A program made the position numbers and the translations under genes. Positions 17,064-27,127 of a stretch of DNA of 43,461 bases are shown one piece after another; the first letter of the stretch is position 1; each line of letters begins with the position of its first letter. The DNA is from Terriglobales bacterium. GTDB taxonomy: Bacteria > Acidobacteriota > Terriglobia > Terriglobales > Acidobacteriaceae. The stretch lies in assembly GCA_035457425.1 (NCBI GenBank), contig DATIBR010000123.1:1-43461 (forward strand), read 5' to 3'. The notes under the pieces were generated by a model, which worked only from the letters and a program-made list of their open reading frames with translations, was not told the DNA's origin and made no database searches.

Positions 17064-19967
17064 TTGTCCCAAAACATGGAAGCCGGCTTGCAATCAAGAC
17101 AAGGCGCGAACGGGGCTGAGGCCCCGACCGCACGCCCCCGCCGGCCCATGAAGAGCGAGTCGCAGTTCCGCTTTGCCGCCATCCTGCTGGCGGTGCTCAC
17201 CGTGACGGCGGCGATCTTCGCCTTCATCAACTTCCAGAAAGAGCGCGAGGTCGAGACCGCGACCGACGGCGTGTGGTGGGTGGAGCACGAGGGCTGGCTG
17301 CGCGCCGAGCGCATCGAGGCCGGCGGGCCGGCTGACAAGGGCGGCATCAAGGTGGGCGACACGCTGACGGCCATCAACGGCCGCACCGTGAGCAGCGTCG
17401 CCGCGGTGCAGCGGCAGATCTACCGCACCGGCATCTACAAGGACTCCACCTACTCGCTGGTCCGCAACGAAGTCCCGGTCGACGTGAAGGTGATCCTGGA
17501 GCCGACGGACCGGTCGGTGAACTCCGGGTTGCGGCTGATCGCGCTCATCTACCTGGGCATCGGGCTCTACGTGCTGCTGCGGCGCTGGACGGCGCCGAAG
17601 TCCATGCACTTCTACGTGTTCTGCCTGGTGTCGTTCGTCTTCTACTCGTTCAAGTACACCGGCAAGCTCAACGCGTTCGACGAGATGATCTACTGGTCGA
17701 ACGTGGTGGCGTGGCTGCTGCAGCCGGCGCTGTTCCTGCACTTCTCGCTCACCTTCCCCGAGGACAAGCCGTTGGTGCGGCGGCATCGCTGGACGATCGT
17801 GGCGGCGTACGTGCCGGCGGTGGTGCTGCTGGCGCTGCACGTGGCGGCGCTGCTGGTGCTGGCGCCTTCGGCGGTGCTGATGTGGAACCTCGACCGCCTG
17901 GCGATGCTGTACCTCGCGCTCTATTTCGTGGCCGCGGCCTTCGTCTTCTGGAACACCTACACCAAGGCCGACACGCCGCTGCTGCGCCAGCAAATGAAGT
18001 GGGTGACGCGCGGGACGATTCTGGCCATCGCGCCGTTTACCGCGCTGTACGTGATCCCGTTCCTCATCGGGAACCTGCCGACCGGCCTGCAGAAGGTGTC
18101 GGTGCTGTCGCTGGTGTTCCTACCGCTGACGTTCGGCTACGCCATCGTGCGCTACCGGCTGATGGACGTGGACATCATCTTCAAGCGTGGCATGACGTAC
18201 ACGCTGGCCGCGGCGGCCATCGTCGGCATGTTCTACGGCGCGGTGGCGGTGGTGGCCACGCTGGCGCAGAAGGCCTTCCCTTCCACCGGGCCGGCGGGCC
18301 TGGTGGCGGCCGTCATCGTGACGGCGCTGCTGTTCGAGCCCATCAAGAATTTCACGCAGCAGAAGCTCATCGACCCGCTCTTCTATCGCAAGCGCTACGA
18401 CTACCGGCGGACGCTGATCGAGTTCGGCCGCGAGCTGAACTCCGTCACCGACCTGGCGAAGATGCTCACCATGGTCATCGACCGGCTCTCGCGCACGCTG
18501 CTGGTCGACAAGCTGGCCGTCTTCCTGGAAGACGACGGGCACTTTTACATGGCGCGCTCGTTCGGCATCGGGAACGTCGGCGCGCTCGACCTCGGCTTCC
18601 TGGCGACGCACCAGGAAGAGTTCGCCACGGGCCACCTGTTCTACGACAACACGCGGCTGGTGCCGCGCGAGACGCCGACCGAGCAGGAGACCATCGCGAA
18701 GCTCGACCTGAACTACTACATCCCGTGCACCATCCAGAACCGCGTGATCGCGGTGCTCGGGCTGGGCAAGACGATGGAAGGCGACTTCCTCTCGTCCGAA
18801 GACGTGGAGCTGCTCGAGACCCTGGCCGGGTACATCGGCATCGCCATCCAGAACGCGGTGCTGTACGCCTCGCTGGAGCAGAAGGTCAGCGAGTACGAGC
18901 GGCTGAAGGAATTCAACGAGAACATCGTGGAGTCCATCTCGGTGGGCGTGCTGGCGGTGGACCTGGAAGACCGCATCGAGAGCTGGAACTCGCAGATGGA
19001 AGTGATGTACGCGATGCCGCGCGTCGAGGTGCTGGGCAAGCCGCTGAGCGAGGTCTTCCCTGCTGCCTTCAACGAGGAGTTCTACCGCGTGCGGCAGAAC
19101 GCGGGCATCCACAACCTGTACAAGTTCCGGCTGCAGACGCCGGCGGGCGACGCGCGGGTCACGAACGTGGCCATCGCGCCGCTGGTGACGAAGAAGTTCC
19201 ACGTCATCGGCCGGCTCATCATCGTCGACGACATCACCGAGCGCATCGGGCTGGAATCGCAGCTCACGCAGGCGGAGAAGATGTCGTCCATCGGCCTGCT
19301 GGCCGCGGGCGTGGCGCACGAGGTCAACACGCCGCTCGCCGTCATCTCCAGCTACGCGCAGATGCTCGCCAAGCAAGTGGCGGGCGACGAGAAGAAGAGC
19401 AGCCTGCTGGAGAAGATCACGGCGCAGACCTTCCGCGCCTCCGAGATCGTCAACAACCTGCTGAACTTCTCGCGCACTTCCGGCACCGAGTTCTCGGACA
19501 TCAGCCTGAACAAGGTCATCGGCGACACGCTCTCGCTGCTCGACCACCAGATGAAGGTGGCGAAGGTGAAGGTGGTGCACGAGCTCGCCGAGGACCTGCC
19601 GCTCATCCACGGCAACGCCGGCAAGTTGCAGCAGGTGTTCCTGAACCTGTTCCTGAACGCGAAGGACGCGATGCCGCACGGCGGCACGCTGACGGTGAGC
19701 ACCGCGAACGGCTCGGGCGTGAACGTCGCGATCAAGGACACCGGCACCGGCATCGAGCCGGAGAACCTGCGGCGCATCTACGACCCGTTCTTCACCACCA
19801 AGAACAACGTGCGCGAAGGCGAGCGCCGCGGCACCGGGCTGGGACTGGCCGTGAGCTACGGCATCATCCAGGAGCACGCCGGCAAGATCCACGTGGAGAG
19901 CGAGCCGGGCAAGGGCACCACGTTCTATCTGGAATTCCCCATGGTCCGCAAGGCCGTGGGCGTTTAG
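17064..19967 (+). CDS. PDZ-, GAF- and PAS-containing membrane sensor histidine kinase
   Basis: A 967-residue protein. A first membrane helix (about 35-57) leads into an extracytoplasmic PDZ-like domain (about 80-145; AGGPADKGGIKVGDTLTAIN). Roughly eight membrane helices follow (155-425), then GAF (455-600), PAS (618-730), HisKA with His752 (GVAHEVNTPLAV) and HATPase_c (850-960; [27 protein letters not shown]). A PDZ domain in the sensory part suggests it reads exported peptides or misfolded protein ends. I chose the TTG at 17064, 5 bases after AGGGA; an ATG at 17076 is the alternative. It ends 12 bases before its partner regulator, so the two form a two-component pair. Confidence 0.92.
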   Translation: MSQNMEAGLQSRQGANGAEAPTARPRRPMKSESQFRFAAILLAVLTVTAAIFAFINFQKEREVETATDGVWWVEHEGWLRAERIEAGGPADKGGIKVGDTLTAINGRTVSSVAAVQRQIYRTGIYKDSTYSLVRNEVPVDVKVILEPTDRSVNSGLRLIALIYLGIGLYVLLRRWTAPKSMHFYVFCLVSFVFYSFKYTGKLNAFDEMIYWSNVVAWLLQPALFLHFSLTFPEDKPLVRRHRWTIVAAYVPAVVLLALHVAALLVLAPSAVLMWNLDRLAMLYLALYFVAAAFVFWNTYTKADTPLLRQQMKWVTRGTILAIAPFTALYVIPFLIGNLPTGLQKVSVLSLVFLPLTFGYAIVRYRLMDVDIIFKRGMTYTLAAAAIVGMFYGAVAVVATLAQKAFPSTGPAGLVAAVIVTALLFEPIKNFTQQKLIDPLFYRKRYDYRRTLIEFGRELNSVTDLAKMLTMVIDRLSRTLLVDKLAVFLEDDGHFYMARSFGIGNVGALDLGFLATHQEEFATGHLFYDNTRLVPRETPTEQETIAKLDLNYYIPCTIQNRVIAVLGLGKTMEGDFLSSEDVELLETLAGYIGIAIQNAVLYASLEQKVSEYERLKEFNENIVESISVGVLAVDLEDRIESWNSQMEVMYAMPRVEVLGKPLSEVFPAAFNEEFYRVRQNAGIHNLYKFRLQTPAGDARVTNVAIAPLVTKKFHVIGRLIIVDDITERIGLESQLTQAEKMSSIGLLAAGVAHEVNTPLAVISSYAQMLAKQVAGDEKKSSLLEKITAQTFRASEIVNNLLNFSRTSGTEFSDISLNKVIGDTLSLLDHQMKVAKVKVVHELAEDLPLIHGNAGKLQQVFLNLFLNAKDAMPHGGTLTVSTANGSGVNVAIKDTGTGIEPENLRRIYDPFFTTKNNVREGERRGTGLGLAVSYGIIQEHAGKIHVESEPGKGTTFYLEFPMVRKAVGV

Positions 19968-19979
19968 TCGGGAGAGAGT

Positions 19980-21416
<1,437 letters not shown>

Positions 21417-21466
21417 GGGTGTTTCCGGGTCCCGGTTTCCAGTTTCCCGCGTCGAGGGGAGGCTGA

Positions 21467-22162
21467 TTGCTGACTGCGGTCCTCGCGCTGTGGTTTCTGC
21501 AGCTCCCCGCTGCGCATAAGCTCCCAGCGCCCGTGTGTCCGCACGAGATGGTGCCGCGGTACTGGCTCCAGCCCGTCTATCCCAGAGACGCGGTGAAGAA
21601 GAACTTCGGCGGCAAAGTGCGGCTGGAAGCGCTGGTCGCCGCCGACGGGCACGTGAAGAAAGTCGTCACGCTCTCCGGCGACGAGGATCTGGCAGACGCG
21701 GCGGACGACGCGCTGAAGGAATGGAAGTTCCAGCCGTGCATCGTGGATGGCGCCGCCCGCGAGGTGGCGGCGGCCATGGAGTTCGATTTTCACGCCGAAA
21801 CCTGGCACGTGACCTACTCGGCGACGCTGCCGCCCTTCCCCAAGGACCCGAACCATCGGGAGCAGGCGCTGCGACGAGTGCGTGTGAATCCGGGAGTGAC
21901 TTCGGGCAACGTGCGTTACCGTCCGAAACCGGGATATCCGCTCAAGGCGGACCTGCTTCGCATTCAGGGCGCCGTTCTACTTCGGATCGTCATCGGCAGA
22001 GATGGTGGGGTCGAGGTTCTCGAAGTGGAGAGCGGTCCGCCCGAACTGGCGGAGGAAGCGGTCCATTCCGTGCGCCAATGGCGCTACAGACCTTATCTCC
22101 TCAACGGCGAGCCGGTCGAGGTTGAAACGGCCGTTACGATCCGCTTCCGGATCCAGGATTGA
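21467..22162 (+). CDS. Secreted protein with two TonB C-terminal domains
   Basis: A 231-residue protein with a short signal-like hydrophobic start (MLTAVLALWFLQLPAA) and two TonB_C folds in tandem: YWLQPVYPRDAVKKNFGGKV to about residue 105, and YRPKPGYPLKADLLRIQGAV to the end. Each has the family pattern of YP, G-x-V-x-L and a final W-x-(F/Y)-x-P (EWKFQP; QWRYRP). TonB_C domains contact outer-membrane receptors, but this protein lacks the proline-rich spacer and usual anchor of a true TonB, so it may work in the periplasm. The start is TTG at 21467 with GGGGAGG at about 21456-21462. It is 50 bases after the regulator gene. Confidence 0.8.
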   Translation: MLTAVLALWFLQLPAAHKLPAPVCPHEMVPRYWLQPVYPRDAVKKNFGGKVRLEALVAADGHVKKVVTLSGDEDLADAADDALKEWKFQPCIVDGAAREVAAAMEFDFHAETWHVTYSATLPPFPKDPNHREQALRRVRVNPGVTSGNVRYRPKPGYPLKADLLRIQGAVLLRIVIGRDGGVEVLEVESGPPELAEEAVHSVRQWRYRPYLLNGEPVEVETAVTIRFRIQD

Positions 22163-22190
22163 GGTAGTTCCAGCTTTTACGCACCTCTGC

Positions 22191-22196
22191 TACACT
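22191..22196 (+). promoter_or_regulatory. Putative -10 element (TACACT) for mlaE-mlaF
   Basis: GC-TACACT ends 11 bases before the mlaE ATG at 22208, and the pyrimidine-rich spacer has no Shine-Dalgarno sequence. This fits a leaderless or nearly leaderless start. Confidence 0.4.
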
Positions 22197-22207
22197 CCCC
22201 CTTCCGC

Positions 22208-22990
22208 ATGGAACTCATTTCCCCGGTCGATTTCGCCAAGCAGACCGTATTGGCGGTGCAGGACTATTCCCAGCTCGCCTGGCGGTCGGTGTCGAACGTC
22301 TTCCGCAAGCCGCGCTACGTCGCGGACACCCTGCAGCAGATGGACTTGATCGGCGTGGGCTCGCTGCCCATCGTGGTGCTGACGGGCTTCTTCACCGGCG
22401 CGGTGCTGGCGCTGCAAGGCTCGAACACGCTGCAGCGCTTCGGATCGCTCTCGCTCATCGGGCAGCTGGTGTCGATCTCGATGGTGCGTGAGCTGGGCCC
22501 GGTGCTGACCAGCCTGATGGTCGCCGGCCGCAACTCCAGCGGCATGGCTTCGGAACTCGGCTCCATGAAGGTGACCGAGCAGATCGACGCCATGCGCGCG
22601 CTCGGCACCGACCCGTCGAAGAAGCTGGTGACGCCGCGCGTGGTCTCCACCGTGAGCATGCTGTTCTTCCTCACCGTCATCTCGGACCTGGTCGGCCTGG
22701 CGGGCGGCGCCATGGTCTCCACCCTGATGCTGGGGCTGAACTCCTACGAGTACTGGAACAAGGCGTGGCAGTCGCTGGTGTGGCAGGACGTGGCGATGGG
22801 CCTGACCAAGCCCATCATCTTCGGCTTCATCGTGGCGACGGTGGGCTGCTACTACGGCATGGCCACCAAGGGCGGCACGCAGGGCGTGGGCCGCTCGACC
22901 ACGCAGGCGGTGGTGGCGGCCTCGGTGCTCATCCTGGTCGTCGACTTCTTCTGGACGCGCCTGCTCATGACCATGCTCGGCGGCGGTTAA
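22208..22990 (+). CDS. mlaE: MlaE-family ABC transporter permease
   Basis: A 260-residue integral membrane protein with about five helices. Family blocks include PIVVLTGFFTGAVLALQGSN, SMVRELGPVLTSLMVAGRNS, GSMKVTEQIDAMRALGTDP and YYGMATKGGTQGVGRSTTQA. MlaE permeases move phospholipids between the inner membrane and a periplasmic MCE-domain carrier in Gram-negative cells, keeping outer-membrane lipid asymmetry. The length is normal. mlaF follows two bases after its stop. No MCE protein (MlaD) is in the window, so the substrate-binding part must be encoded elsewhere. Confidence 0.93.
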   Translation: MELISPVDFAKQTVLAVQDYSQLAWRSVSNVFRKPRYVADTLQQMDLIGVGSLPIVVLTGFFTGAVLALQGSNTLQRFGSLSLIGQLVSISMVRELGPVLTSLMVAGRNSSGMASELGSMKVTEQIDAMRALGTDPSKKLVTPRVVSTVSMLFFLTVISDLVGLAGGAMVSTLMLGLNSYEYWNKAWQSLVWQDVAMGLTKPIIFGFIVATVGCYYGMATKGGTQGVGRSTTQAVVAASVLILVVDFFWTRLLMTMLGGG

Positions 22991-22992
22991 AC

Positions 22993-23835
22993 GTGTCGCT
23001 CACCGCGCCCATTCCCGGCAACCTGGCTGCGCAGGACACGCAGCACGTCGCCATCGTGTTCGAAGACGTCGCGCTCGCCTTCGACGACATCGTGGTGCTC
23101 GACGGCATCTCGTTCGAGCTCAAGCGGGGCGAGACCAAGGCCATCTTCGGCGTCGCGGGCTCGGGCAAGACCACGCTGCTCAAGCTGGCGCTCGGCCTGA
23201 TCAAGCCCGACCGCGGGCACATCTGGGTGCTGGGCCACGACGTCACCGAGATGCGCGAAGAGGACCTGTTCGACCTGCGCCGCAAGGTCGGCATGGTGTT
23301 CCAGGAAAGCGCGTTGTTCGACTCGATGACCGTGCGCGACAACGTGGCGTTCCGCCTGATCGAGGAGGGCGGCATCGCGGACGACGAGATCGACAACCGC
23401 GTGCGCGAGGTGCTGCGCTTCGTGGAGCTCGAGCACACCATGAAGATGCTGCCTTCGGAGCTCTCCGGCGGCATGCGGCGGCGCGTCTCCATCGCGCGCG
23501 CCATCATCTCGCAGCCGGAGGCGATCCTCTACGACTCGCCCACCGGCGGCCTCGACCCCATCACCTCCACCACCATCGTGGAGCTGATCGTGAAGCAGCG
23601 CGACGTCTACCGCACCAGCTCCCTGCTCGTCACCCACCGCCTGCAAGACGCCTTCGTGATGGCCACCAGCTACTACGACACCCAGGCCAACGAGATGAAG
23701 ACCATCCAGGCGGGGCAGAACATCGACGTCCGCACCAGCTTCCTCATCCTGCGCGACGGCAAGATCATCTTCGACGGCGACGCCGCCGAGCTGGCCGCGA
23801 CCCGGGATGAGTACATCAAGGAGTACATCGCGTAG
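22993..23835 (+). CDS. mlaF: MlaF-family ABC transporter ATP-binding protein
   Basis: A 280-residue ATPase that powers MlaE. Walker A GVAGSGKTT (about 53-61), Q-loop VFQESALFDSMTV, ABC signature LSGGMRRR (158-164), Walker B ILYDSPTGGLDP and switch His215 (LLVTHRLQDA). The residue after the Walker B Asp181, normally the catalytic Glu, is Ser182 here (codon TCG at 23536-23538). The C-terminal tail (about 225-280) contains an extra QANEMKTIQAGQNI stretch before LILRDGKIIFDG. The start is GTG at 22993, two bases after the mlaE stop, in keeping with coupled translation. A convergent bidirectional terminator follows. Confidence 0.92.
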   Translation: MSLTAPIPGNLAAQDTQHVAIVFEDVALAFDDIVVLDGISFELKRGETKAIFGVAGSGKTTLLKLALGLIKPDRGHIWVLGHDVTEMREEDLFDLRRKVGMVFQESALFDSMTVRDNVAFRLIEEGGIADDEIDNRVREVLRFVELEHTMKMLPSELSGGMRRRVSIARAIISQPEAILYDSPTGGLDPITSTTIVELIVKQRDVYRTSSLLVTHRLQDAFVMATSYYDTQANEMKTIQAGQNIDVRTSFLILRDGKIIFDGDAAELAATRDEYIKEYIA

Positions 23836-23878
23836 AAGCAGTTGCGAGCTCCGAGTCGTGAGTTGCGAGCAAAACCAA

Positions 23879-23901
23879 GAGGCCGGCGAGTCGCCGGCCT
23901 C
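23879..23901. terminator. Bidirectional terminator between convergent genes
   Basis: AGGCCGGC (23880-23887) pairs with GCCGGCCT (23893-23900) around a 5-base loop. The plus side is followed by CCGGTTCTTCC and the minus side by TTGGTTTTGC, so it can serve both mlaF and the gene at 23920. Confidence 0.6.
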
Positions 23902-23919
23902 CGGTTCTTCCTGGGCGTT

Positions 23920-24405
23920 TTACTGAGCGGCGGCCTTGGCCGGCTGGGCGCGGCGGCTGGCGATCATCCGGCGCGCGCGCTCGACGCGGGCGCGGCGCTC
24001 GGCCGTGGCGTTCGCCACGCGCTCGATGTGCTGCCCGAACAGCGGGCTCATGCGCTCGCGCATGATGGGAAAGAACGACCCGTACTTGGCGTAGAGGAAG
24101 AAGAGCTCGCCCGAGAAGTCGTCGAACAGGTCCGGGTGGACGATGCCGCGGTCAGCCAGCGCCGCCGTCTGCTCCCAGTAGGAGAAGACCATGCGGAAGT
24201 AGGTCTGCTCCTGGGTGCCGAAGTTGAAGGCCAGGGAGGCGAACTCTTCGTCGGTGGTCGGCGTCCACTGGAAGAGGATGAAGTTGCGAGCGTCGCGCAG
24301 CTTCTGATCACGACGTTGCTCGTAGGTGCGCAGCATGAGATCGGCGTCGAGGTGCGTCGCCGGGCGGGACTTGGGGGCAGATTTCGACTTCGTCTTCTTC
24401 GCCAT
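23920..24405 (-). CDS. Unrecognised 161-residue soluble protein
   Basis: I do not recognise this family. The N-terminal 20 residues are Lys/Ser-rich (MAKKTKSKSAPKSRPATHLD). The middle is helical and aromatic-rich: YEQRRDQKLRDARNFILFQW, EEFASLAFNFGTQEQTYFRM and FSGELFFLYAKYGSFFPIM. The C-terminus is Arg/Ala-rich. No signal peptide or membrane helix. The acidic-aromatic helix pattern looks a little like cytoplasmic helical-bundle proteins. The start is supported by AGGAGA 6 bases before the ATG and a TAGAAT box at 24444-24449 on the same strand, which overlaps the topA stop codon. So it has its own promoter although it lies downstream of topA. Confidence 0.7.
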   Translation of the reverse strand: MAKKTKSKSAPKSRPATHLDADLMLRTYEQRRDQKLRDARNFILFQWTPTTDEEFASLAFNFGTQEQTYFRMVFSYWEQTAALADRGIVHPDLFDDFSGELFFLYAKYGSFFPIMRERMSPLFGQHIERVANATAERRARVERARRMIASRRAQPAKAAAQ

Positions 24406-24443
24406 GAGTGTCTCCTCAGTTCAGGACAGGTTTGCGGGCTGCG

Positions 24444-24449
24444 ATTCTA
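24444..24449 (-). promoter_or_regulatory. Putative -10 element (TAGAAT) for the 161-residue protein gene
   Basis: On the minus strand TATAGAAT overlaps the topA stop codon (TAG at 24449-24447) and lies 38 bases before the ATG at 24405. Confidence 0.4.
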
Positions 24450-26984
24450 TACCGGAGCCGGTTCCGGGACCGGACGGGAATAATCGCATTTCACGGATTC
24501 CTCTGCCTCGTCGGCGGATCTCTTCTTTTTCCGCTTCGGAGTCTCGTCCTCGTCGGCGCCCGTGCGCTTGTTGTTGGGGCAGGCGAGGACCGTGCCGCTT
24601 TTTAGTCTCTTTTCAACAAGATACGGGCTGCCGCACTGCGGGCACTTCTCGTCGACCGGCTTCCAGTTCGAGGTGAAGTCGCACTTCGGGTAGTTCGCGC
24701 AGCCATAAAAGAGGTTGCCGCGGCGGCGCGCCTTCTTCTCCACGATCTCGCCCGTCTTGCACTTCGGGCACTTCACCCCGATGAAGTTCTGCTTGATGTA
24801 CTTGCAGTCCGGGTAGCCGGAGCAGGAGACGAACTCGCCGTAGCGCCCGTGGCGCAGGATCATGCCGCGTCCGCATTGCGGGCACTTCTCGTCGAGCGGG
24901 ATGTCGGGGACCTTCTTCTGCTGGTCGAGGCGGCGCGTGGTCTTGCACTCGGGATAACCGGTGCAGGCCATGAACTGGCCGAAGCGCCCGCGCTTCAGGA
25001 CCATCAAGCGGCCGCAGTTCTCGCAGTATTCCTCCTGCGAGGTCTCCTGCATGTCGGCCGAATCGAGGTCGGGGAGGTCGATCGGGTTCTCCTTGGTGAA
25101 GGTGCAGGAGTTGGGATCGTCCTTGGCATACGCGCTGCACGCGAAGAAGGAGCCGTGCTTGCCCCACTTGATGACGAGCGGCGAGCCGCAACGCTCGCAC
25201 TTCTCCTCCGTGGGCTTCTCCATCCGCTTGATGTTCTCCATGTGCTTCTCGGCGTAGCGGAGGTCCTTCGCGAACTTCTTGTAGAACTCGGCGAGCGCGT
25301 CGGTCCACTTCTCCTTGCCCTCTTCGATCTCGTCGAGCTCTTCCTCGAGGCGCGCGGTGTATTGCAGGTCGAAGATGTCGGGGAAATTGGCGACCAGCAG
25401 GTCGGTGACGACGAACCCGATCTCGGTGGGCGCGAACTTGCCGCCGAACTTCTGCACGTAGCCGCGGTCCTGGATGGTCGAGATGATGGCCGCGTAGGTG
25501 GACGGCCGCCCGATGCCCCGCTCCTCCAGCTCTTTCACGAGCGACGCCTCGTTGTAGCGCGGCGGCGGCTCGGTGAAGTGCTGCTCCGGCTTCAGGCCCT
25601 TGAGCTCGAGCTTCTGGCCCGGCTCGAGCGGCGGCAGCTTGTGGCGCAGCTCCTCGTCTTCCTCGGTCTTGCCTTCATGCGACTCCTCGTAGACCTTGAG
25701 GAAGCCTTCGAACTTCAGGACCGAACCGGTGACGCGGAAGGGATAGGTCTTGCTGCTCTTCGCGGTGGCGTCGATGTCGACCGAGGTCTGGTCGAAGACG
25801 GCGGGCGTCATCTGGGACGCGATGAAGCGCTGCCAGATGAGCTTGTAGACCTTGAACTCGTCTTCCTGCAGGTAGCGCTTGATGGAATCCGGGGGGCGCA
25901 TCGCGGAGGTCGGGCGGATGGCCTCGTGCGCCTCCTGCGCGCCCTTCTTCGACTTGAAGAAGTTGGGCGACTCGGGCAGGAAGTTCTCGCCGAAGTTCGA
26001 CGCGATGTACTCGCGCACCTCGCCGAGCGCGTCGTTGGAGACGCGCGTGGAGTCGGTGCGCATGTAGGTGATGAGGCCGACCGAGCCTTCGTCGCCCAGG
26101 TCGATGCCTTCATACAGACGCTGCGCGATCATCATGGCGCGCTTCACGCTGAAGCGCAGCTTGCGCGAGGCGTCCTGCTGGAACTTGGAAGTGGTGAAGG
26201 GCGGCGCGGCCGAGCGGCGGCGCTCCTTCTTCTCTACGTTGCGGACGACCCAGGAGGCGTTCTCCAGGTCGGCCTGGATCTGCCTGGCACGCTCCTCGTT
26301 CGGGATCTCGTTCTTGTCGGGATTCGCGCCCACGAAGCTGGCGTCGAACAGCGGCGGCTTGGCGGCGTGCAAGTGCGCGTCCAGCGTCCAGTACTCGACC
26401 TTCTGGAAGGCCTTGATGTCGCGGTCGCGCTCGACGATGAGCCGCAGCGCGACCGTCTGCACGCGGCCGGCGGAGATGCCGCGCCGCACCTTGTCCCACA
26501 GCAGCGGCGAGATCTGGTAGCCGACCAGCCGGTCGAGCACGCGGCGGGTCTGCTGCGCGTCGACCAGGTGCTGGTCGATCTCGCGCGGATGCTGGAAGGC
26601 TTCCTGAACCGCCTTCTTCGTGATCTCGTTGAAGGTGACGCGGTGGACGGGGATGCCGTTCTTCTTTTTCTTCTTGCCCGCGCCGTCGGTCAGCTCTTCC
26701 GCCAGGTGCGCGGCGATGGCCTCGCCTTCGCGGTCCGGGTCGGGCGCCAGATAGATGGCGGACGCCGACTTGGCCAGCTTCTTCAGCTTGCCGAGGACCT
26801 TCTCCTTGCCCGGGATGACGATGTATTCGGTCTCGAAATCGTTCTCGACGTCGACGCCGAGCGTCTTCTTGGGCAAGTCTTTCACGTGCCCGAGCGAGGC
26901 TTCGACGTCGAACTCGCGACCGAGATATTTGTTGATCGTCTTCGCCTTGGCCGGCGATTCGACGATCACGAGTGCTTTGGCCAA
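24447..26984 (-). CDS. topA: DNA topoisomerase I (type IA) with zinc-ribbon tail
   Basis: An 845-residue enzyme that relaxes negative supercoils. The Toprim domain opens with KALVIVESPAKAKTI (Glu9) and has APDPDREGEAIAAHLAEEL (acidic triad region, about 80-98). The active-site Tyr307 is in GLITYMRTDSTRVS. The C-terminus (from about residue 610) carries five zinc-ribbon units beginning CERCGSPL, CENCGRLM, CPQCGRGM, CPKCKTGE and CPQCGSPY; the last lacks the final cysteine pair. It is followed by a Lys/Arg-rich tail. The start is TTG at 26984 with AAGGAGA just upstream. A 106-base gap with a large palindrome separates it from dprA upstream, with which it shares orientation. Confidence 0.96.
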   Translation of the reverse strand: MAKALVIVESPAKAKTINKYLGREFDVEASLGHVKDLPKKTLGVDVENDFETEYIVIPGKEKVLGKLKKLAKSASAIYLAPDPDREGEAIAAHLAEELTDGAGKKKKKNGIPVHRVTFNEITKKAVQEAFQHPREIDQHLVDAQQTRRVLDRLVGYQISPLLWDKVRRGISAGRVQTVALRLIVERDRDIKAFQKVEYWTLDAHLHAAKPPLFDASFVGANPDKNEIPNEERARQIQADLENASWVVRNVEKKERRRSAAPPFTTSKFQQDASRKLRFSVKRAMMIAQRLYEGIDLGDEGSVGLITYMRTDSTRVSNDALGEVREYIASNFGENFLPESPNFFKSKKGAQEAHEAIRPTSAMRPPDSIKRYLQEDEFKVYKLIWQRFIASQMTPAVFDQTSVDIDATAKSSKTYPFRVTGSVLKFEGFLKVYEESHEGKTEEDEELRHKLPPLEPGQKLELKGLKPEQHFTEPPPRYNEASLVKELEERGIGRPSTYAAIISTIQDRGYVQKFGGKFAPTEIGFVVTDLLVANFPDIFDLQYTARLEEELDEIEEGKEKWTDALAEFYKKFAKDLRYAEKHMENIKRMEKPTEEKCERCGSPLVIKWGKHGSFFACSAYAKDDPNSCTFTKENPIDLPDLDSADMQETSQEEYCENCGRLMVLKRGRFGQFMACTGYPECKTTRRLDQQKKVPDIPLDEKCPQCGRGMILRHGRYGEFVSCSGYPDCKYIKQNFIGVKCPKCKTGEIVEKKARRRGNLFYGCANYPKCDFTSNWKPVDEKCPQCGSPYLVEKRLKSGTVLACPNNKRTGADEDETPKRKKKRSADEAEESVKCDYSRPVPEPAPV

Positions 26985-27061
26985 CTTGTCTCCTTGGGGA
27001 TTGAAACTAGCATGAGTGGGGTGAAAATCAGAAATCGGCTACTCGAACGACACTCCTTCCT

Positions 27062-27119
27062 CGGAGGTCATCCTGAGCGAGTCCGCCGCGGCGGACGACC
27101 TCGCTCAGGATGACCTCCG
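27062..27119. repeat. Perfect 20-bp-arm palindrome between dprA and topA
   Basis: The arms 27062-27081 and 27100-27119 are exact inverted copies (GGTCATCCTGAGCGAG within the left arm). Between them GTCCGCCGCGGCGGAC (27081-27096) is itself a palindrome. The whole could form a long hairpin or cruciform. The rest of 26985-27127 holds no gene. Confidence 0.8.
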
Positions 27120-27127
27120 TAAAGGGG

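Noticed and set aside
22765-22992. Upstream start for mlaF inside mlaE
   Set aside because: It overlaps mlaE in another frame without ATPase-family sequence; the GTG 22993 starts right after the mlaE stop.
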